Source: an uncultured Clostridia bacterium
GTDB lineage: Bacteria; Bacillota; Clostridia; Oscillospirales; Acutalibacteraceae
Length of the DNA stretch: 16,410 nt
Assembly (NCBI GenBank): GCA_946186535.1
Contig: CAMHNT010000012.1
Span: 1 to 16,410, forward strand
Direction of reading: 5' to 3'
Part shown: positions 14,110 to 16,410 of the stretch, piece by piece
How the letters are laid out: each line of letters opens with the position of its first letter
How positions within the stretch are numbered: the first letter of the stretch is position 1
Made by a program: the position numbers and the translations under genes
Notes under the pieces: generated by a model
The model's database searches: none
Told to the model about the DNA's origin: nothing
The model's input: the letters and a program-made list of their open reading frames with translations, nothing else

Positions 14110-14499
14110 TTAGGTTTTCAGAGCCGCCTCGATAGTTTTTTCATATTCCTCTGTATGATTTGTAACTGAATCCCTTAAAAAATGTGCCTTTCCTGTTTTA
14201 TGTTTCATATCTTTGAGTTCTTGTACAGGAGCATACTCAACATTTGTTCCAACATAGACGGTGGCTTCTTCCGGGTTAACGTTGGGGGTGTCTCTGCCTT
14301 CACCTTGTCCACTTTTGTCTTTTATAGCCCAATTTATACTATTACGTAGGCGACCTGTATCAACGGGGCAGTCTTCTTTTGCGTAGCCTTCCGCAATAGT
14401 TCCACAAGCCAGAAGTCCATTCTGTAGTTGTTGCTGCATAGCTTTGATGACTTCTTTTGACTTGTCGCTTTTTATCCAAATTGTGTTTGTTGTTGCCAT
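14110..14499 (-). CDS. HK97 gp10-like head/tail protein
   Basis: 129 residues. The pattern AEGYAKEDCPVDTGRLRNSI (about 36-55), then VYVGTNVEYAPVQE and GKAHFLRDSV, is the signature of the HK97 gp10 family, small proteins involved in head-tail joining. Start at 14499: AGGA lies 8 bases upstream, whereas the in-frame ATGs at 14508 and 14505 directly touch that site. It stands before the scaffold and capsid genes, whereas gp10-like genes usually lie after the capsid gene among the connectors. The gene is followed by the repeat-filled gap and has no clear terminator. Confidence 0.9.
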   Translation of the reverse strand: MATTNTIWIKSDKSKEVIKAMQQQLQNGLLACGTIAEGYAKEDCPVDTGRLRNSINWAIKDKSGQGEGRDTPNVNPEEATVYVGTNVEYAPVQELKDMKHKTGKAHFLRDSVTNHTEEYEKTIEAALKT

Positions 14500-14509
14500 T
14501 TGCATCATC

Positions 14510-14671
14510 CTAATATAAAATTTTGTTGTTAGTTTCTAACTCATAAGGCTTGTTATTTGTTAAGCAATTTTTAATAATGTTAATTGCTTCGTCTTCAACG
14601 CCCATAAATGCAAATAAAGGAAAATTTTCCCCAAAAGTGTCAACGTATTGTTGTAAATACTTTTCCAACAT
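14510..14671 (-). CDS. Small phage protein (53 residues) between minor head and gp10-like genes
   Basis: MLEKYLQQYVDTFGENFPLF, then AFMGVEDEAINIIKNCLTNN and KPYELETNNKILY. It is an acidic helical protein; the 'Y..TFGENFPLF...G.ED..I..I..C..NNKPYE' pattern is one I recall from many Bacillota phages as a conserved small protein with no known role. The ATG at 14671 has AAGGGGGG upstream, inside the end of the minor head gene, whose stop is 6 bases away. The stop TAG partly forms the ribosome binding site of the gp10-like gene (TAGGATG), so the three genes are coupled. It is AT-rich like the metallopeptidase half next to it. Confidence 0.8.
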   Translation of the reverse strand: MLEKYLQQYVDTFGENFPLFAFMGVEDEAINIIKNCLTNNKPYELETNNKILY

Positions 14672-14677
14672 CTTTAA

Positions 14678-16410
14678 CTACCCCCCTTGTAACATGTCTT
14701 TTAATATATCATTATACATGTTATACGATTTTGGCAAATAACGCTTAATAGTTTCTAATGATTCATTATTTGTTATAGTTGCACTTGTCATCTCGGCGAA
14801 TGTCTCTGTCGCCAATTTATAATCGTCTGATTTCCAATAACTTTTGCCATGTCCAATTCCACAAGATATCTTACCATTTGTTGCGCCTTCAAGTATATCG
14901 GATAAATTGGCGTACGCCATTGCACCGCCTATTGTGGATTTTATTTCCTTTTCAATTGCACTATATGCATATGATTTGCTATACTTTGGTTCAATACCTA
15001 TAAACCTACCATTGTTTTTATAAAAGTTATATTGATAGCTTTCTATGAGTTTGTTTTTAAACATCCATTCATAATCACCTTTATGTGCTTTGAACTCAGC
15101 CTTCAATTCTTTATCCTTTAATGCTATCAATTCAGCAACTTCGTTACGAATACATTCAGTAAATGCACCATTTTTATATGCGTGTGAATACATATAATAA
15201 GATCCGCTTATACCAGCCGATTTCCTTGATAAATAGTCAATTGCATGTCCACTTTCATGAAATGTTATTTCATAGGGCTTTTTCCATGATGAGCCATTTG
15301 CGTCTTTTGTTTTATCCACATTAATACTACCAAATGCACAATATGCTCGACCTTTAAAATTAGGGTTATCTACTTTAATTTTCGATTGATATTGCTGCCA
15401 TATATCTTTCAATACTTCATTGTTGCATTTATCTATCAAGTCACACATCGAATTATAGAATTCTTCCCCATAATATTTTGCAAAGTCAGAATTATAATCT
15501 CTAAAAATTCCATTAACTTTTTCTTTAATACCACTTTCTGCTTCTATTTCTCTGCGCTTTTTCTCTTCCTCCATCTGCTTATCGTGTAGAGTTTCTTCAC
15601 GCTCAAAGTCGATTTCAGATATTGAGCCGTCATCTGCTCTGAATCCTATAATATGTGTGCGAATAGAACATCTGCAATTGTAAACTTCGGAAGGGTCTCC
15701 GTTGGGGTCTCCCGGATACATACAGCCGTTTGAAAATGCTTCGTTAACGTCAACTTCTTCTCCGTCAAGTTCAAGGTGGCTTTCTCTCGTTCTGTCGTCA
15801 GGTGTGGCTATCCATACTTTTTTCAGGACAATTCCACGACTTTCAAGCTCTCTGTAACTGTCATTTCTTCCTGCACATTCTGCGCCAGTCACCATCGTTC
15901 GGGCATTTCTTATAGCTGCATTTGCGTTATTATCCACAATCGGCAATATCCTTTTAGCGATCTTCTGCATACTGTCGCCTTGCAAAATTCCTTGCAAAAC
16001 GGCAGAATTAAGTTGCTTTGTGTTCCACCGCATATCTTTTGGAATATCCAATTTTTTATATGGCAGTTTGATATCCCCGTCAATCACAAGCCTTTTTACA
16101 GTATGAGCATCCACAAGCCCGAATTTTACACCGACCTCTGCGGCATCTCCACTAATTGCATTGTAATTCAAAGCATAGATATCTGGTATACTTTTGTTTA
16201 GATATGCCGTAGCAGTCTGGTTTACTTCTGCAAGATGTTTTGTTATTTCTGCAAGCATGGCCTTGTAATGGCTGCTTTGCAAAGTTATATTTCTTTTGGC
16301 TATTCCTAAAATTTTTCCGGCTTCAGCAATTTTATCCTTATCTCCAGACAGTTTGGCATCATCATATCCCTTTTGTAATTTCTCAATTTTCTTTGCGGCG
16401 TTATCCATAT
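14678..16410 (-). CDS. Minor head protein (Mu gpF-like) fused to putative zinc metallopeptidase, 5' end possibly outside window
   Basis: At least 576 residues counted from the ATG at 16408; the frame continues to the window edge and relatives I recall have a longer N-terminus, so it is probably truncated. Residues about 60-255 form the Mu gpF/SPP1 gp7-like head morphogenesis domain: NARTMVTGAE, WIATPDDRTRESHLELDGEE (199-218), YPGDPNGDP and NCRC (244-247). A charged linker (270-295) leads to a C-terminal part (about 300-576) with EITFHESGHAIDY, where HESGH (384-388) fits the HExxH zinc motif. GIGHGKSYW (517-525) and ATETFAEM (533-540) follow, E535 being a likely third ligand. Mu gpF-type proteins are few per virion and sit at the portal or inside the head, so this enzyme could be packaged and delivered. 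Substrate is unknown. Confidence 0.88.
   Translation of the reverse strand, partial: MDNAAKKIEKLQKGYDDAKLSGDKDKIAEAGKILGIAKRNITLQSSHYKAMLAEITKHLAEVNQTATAYLNKSIPDIYALNYNAISGDAAEVGVKFGLVDAHTVKRLVIDGDIKLPYKKLDIPKDMRWNTKQLNSAVLQGILQGDSMQKIAKRILPIVDNNANAAIRNARTMVTGAECAGRNDSYRELESRGIVLKKVWIATPDDRTRESHLELDGEEVDVNEAFSNGCMYPGDPNGDPSEVYNCRCSIRTHIIGFRADDGSISEIDFEREETLHDKQMEEEKKRREIEAESGIKEKVNGIFRDYNSDFAKYYGEEFYNSMCDLIDKCNNEVLKDIWQQYQSKIKVDNPNFKGRAYCAFGSINVDKTKDANGSSWKKPYEITFHESGHAIDYLSRKSAGISGSYYMYSHAYKNGAFTECIRNEVAELIALKDKELKAEFKAHKGDYEWMFKNKLIESYQYNFYKNNGRFIGIEPKYSKSYAYSAIEKEIKSTIGGAMAYANLSDILEGATNGKISCGIGHGKSYWKSDDYKLATETFAEMTSATITNNESLETIKRYLPKSYNMYNDILKDMLQGG

Noticed and set aside
15776..16201. 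141-codon open frame on the plus strand
   Set aside because: Antisense to the well-supported Mu gpF domain; the translation is rich in Cys, Ser and Phe without domain pattern.

Overview
The window is part of the late, structural half of a tailed phage or prophage with a long non-contractile tail (siphovirus type). Every gene I can support lies on the minus strand, so transcription runs from high to low coordinates. The host is most likely a Bacillota (Firmicutes) bacterium, perhaps from the gut. This rests on strong purine-rich ribosome binding sites before nearly every gene, HK97-type morphogenesis proteins, a class-4 phage holin, an Amidase_3/SPOR endolysin, and several small proteins that resemble ones common in gut Bacillota phages. 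No terminase, portal, integrase, repressor, tRNA or CRISPR array is visible, so a lytic phage cannot be told from a prophage here.

Layout in the direction of transcription. Head: a minor head protein cut by the right edge of the window, with a Mu gpF-like N-terminal half and a C-terminal putative zinc metallopeptidase domain (HESGH); a 53-residue protein; and an HK97 gp10-like protein. A 350-bp gene-free, AT-rich, repeat-filled interval (13760-14109) follows and ends in a good sigma70-type promoter. Then come a scaffold (GP20-like), an HK97-fold major capsid protein with an apparent inserted domain, and three connector/closure/tail-completion proteins.

Tail: a major tail protein with a C-terminal Ig-like (BIG2) domain; a tail assembly chaperone pair made by a -1 frameshift on TTTTTTC; a tape measure protein; a distal tail protein; and a tail-tip endopeptidase/fibre protein with internal repeats. 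These are followed by three small to medium proteins of the baseplate or fibre region, and a Ser/Thr-rich protein. Many of these genes are translationally coupled by ATGA, GTGA or TGATG overlaps.

Lysis and beyond: a holin overlaps an amidase with a C-terminal SPOR domain. Downstream are four short genes of unknown function: an 'NGKASVD' protein, a Met/Gln-rich protein, a Gly- and Cys-rich protein with one hydrophobic segment, and the start of a protein cut by the left edge. A perfect 12-bp hairpin terminator lies between the last two, only about 20 bp before the last gene's start.

The points most worth a second look are the head-protein/metallopeptidase fusion, whose metallopeptidase half is much more AT-rich than its head half; the cluster of eight GTTCCA/TGGAAC motifs and three phased repeats in the 13.76-14.11 kb gap; the capsid insertion; and the amidase lacking the usual first zinc-binding histidine.
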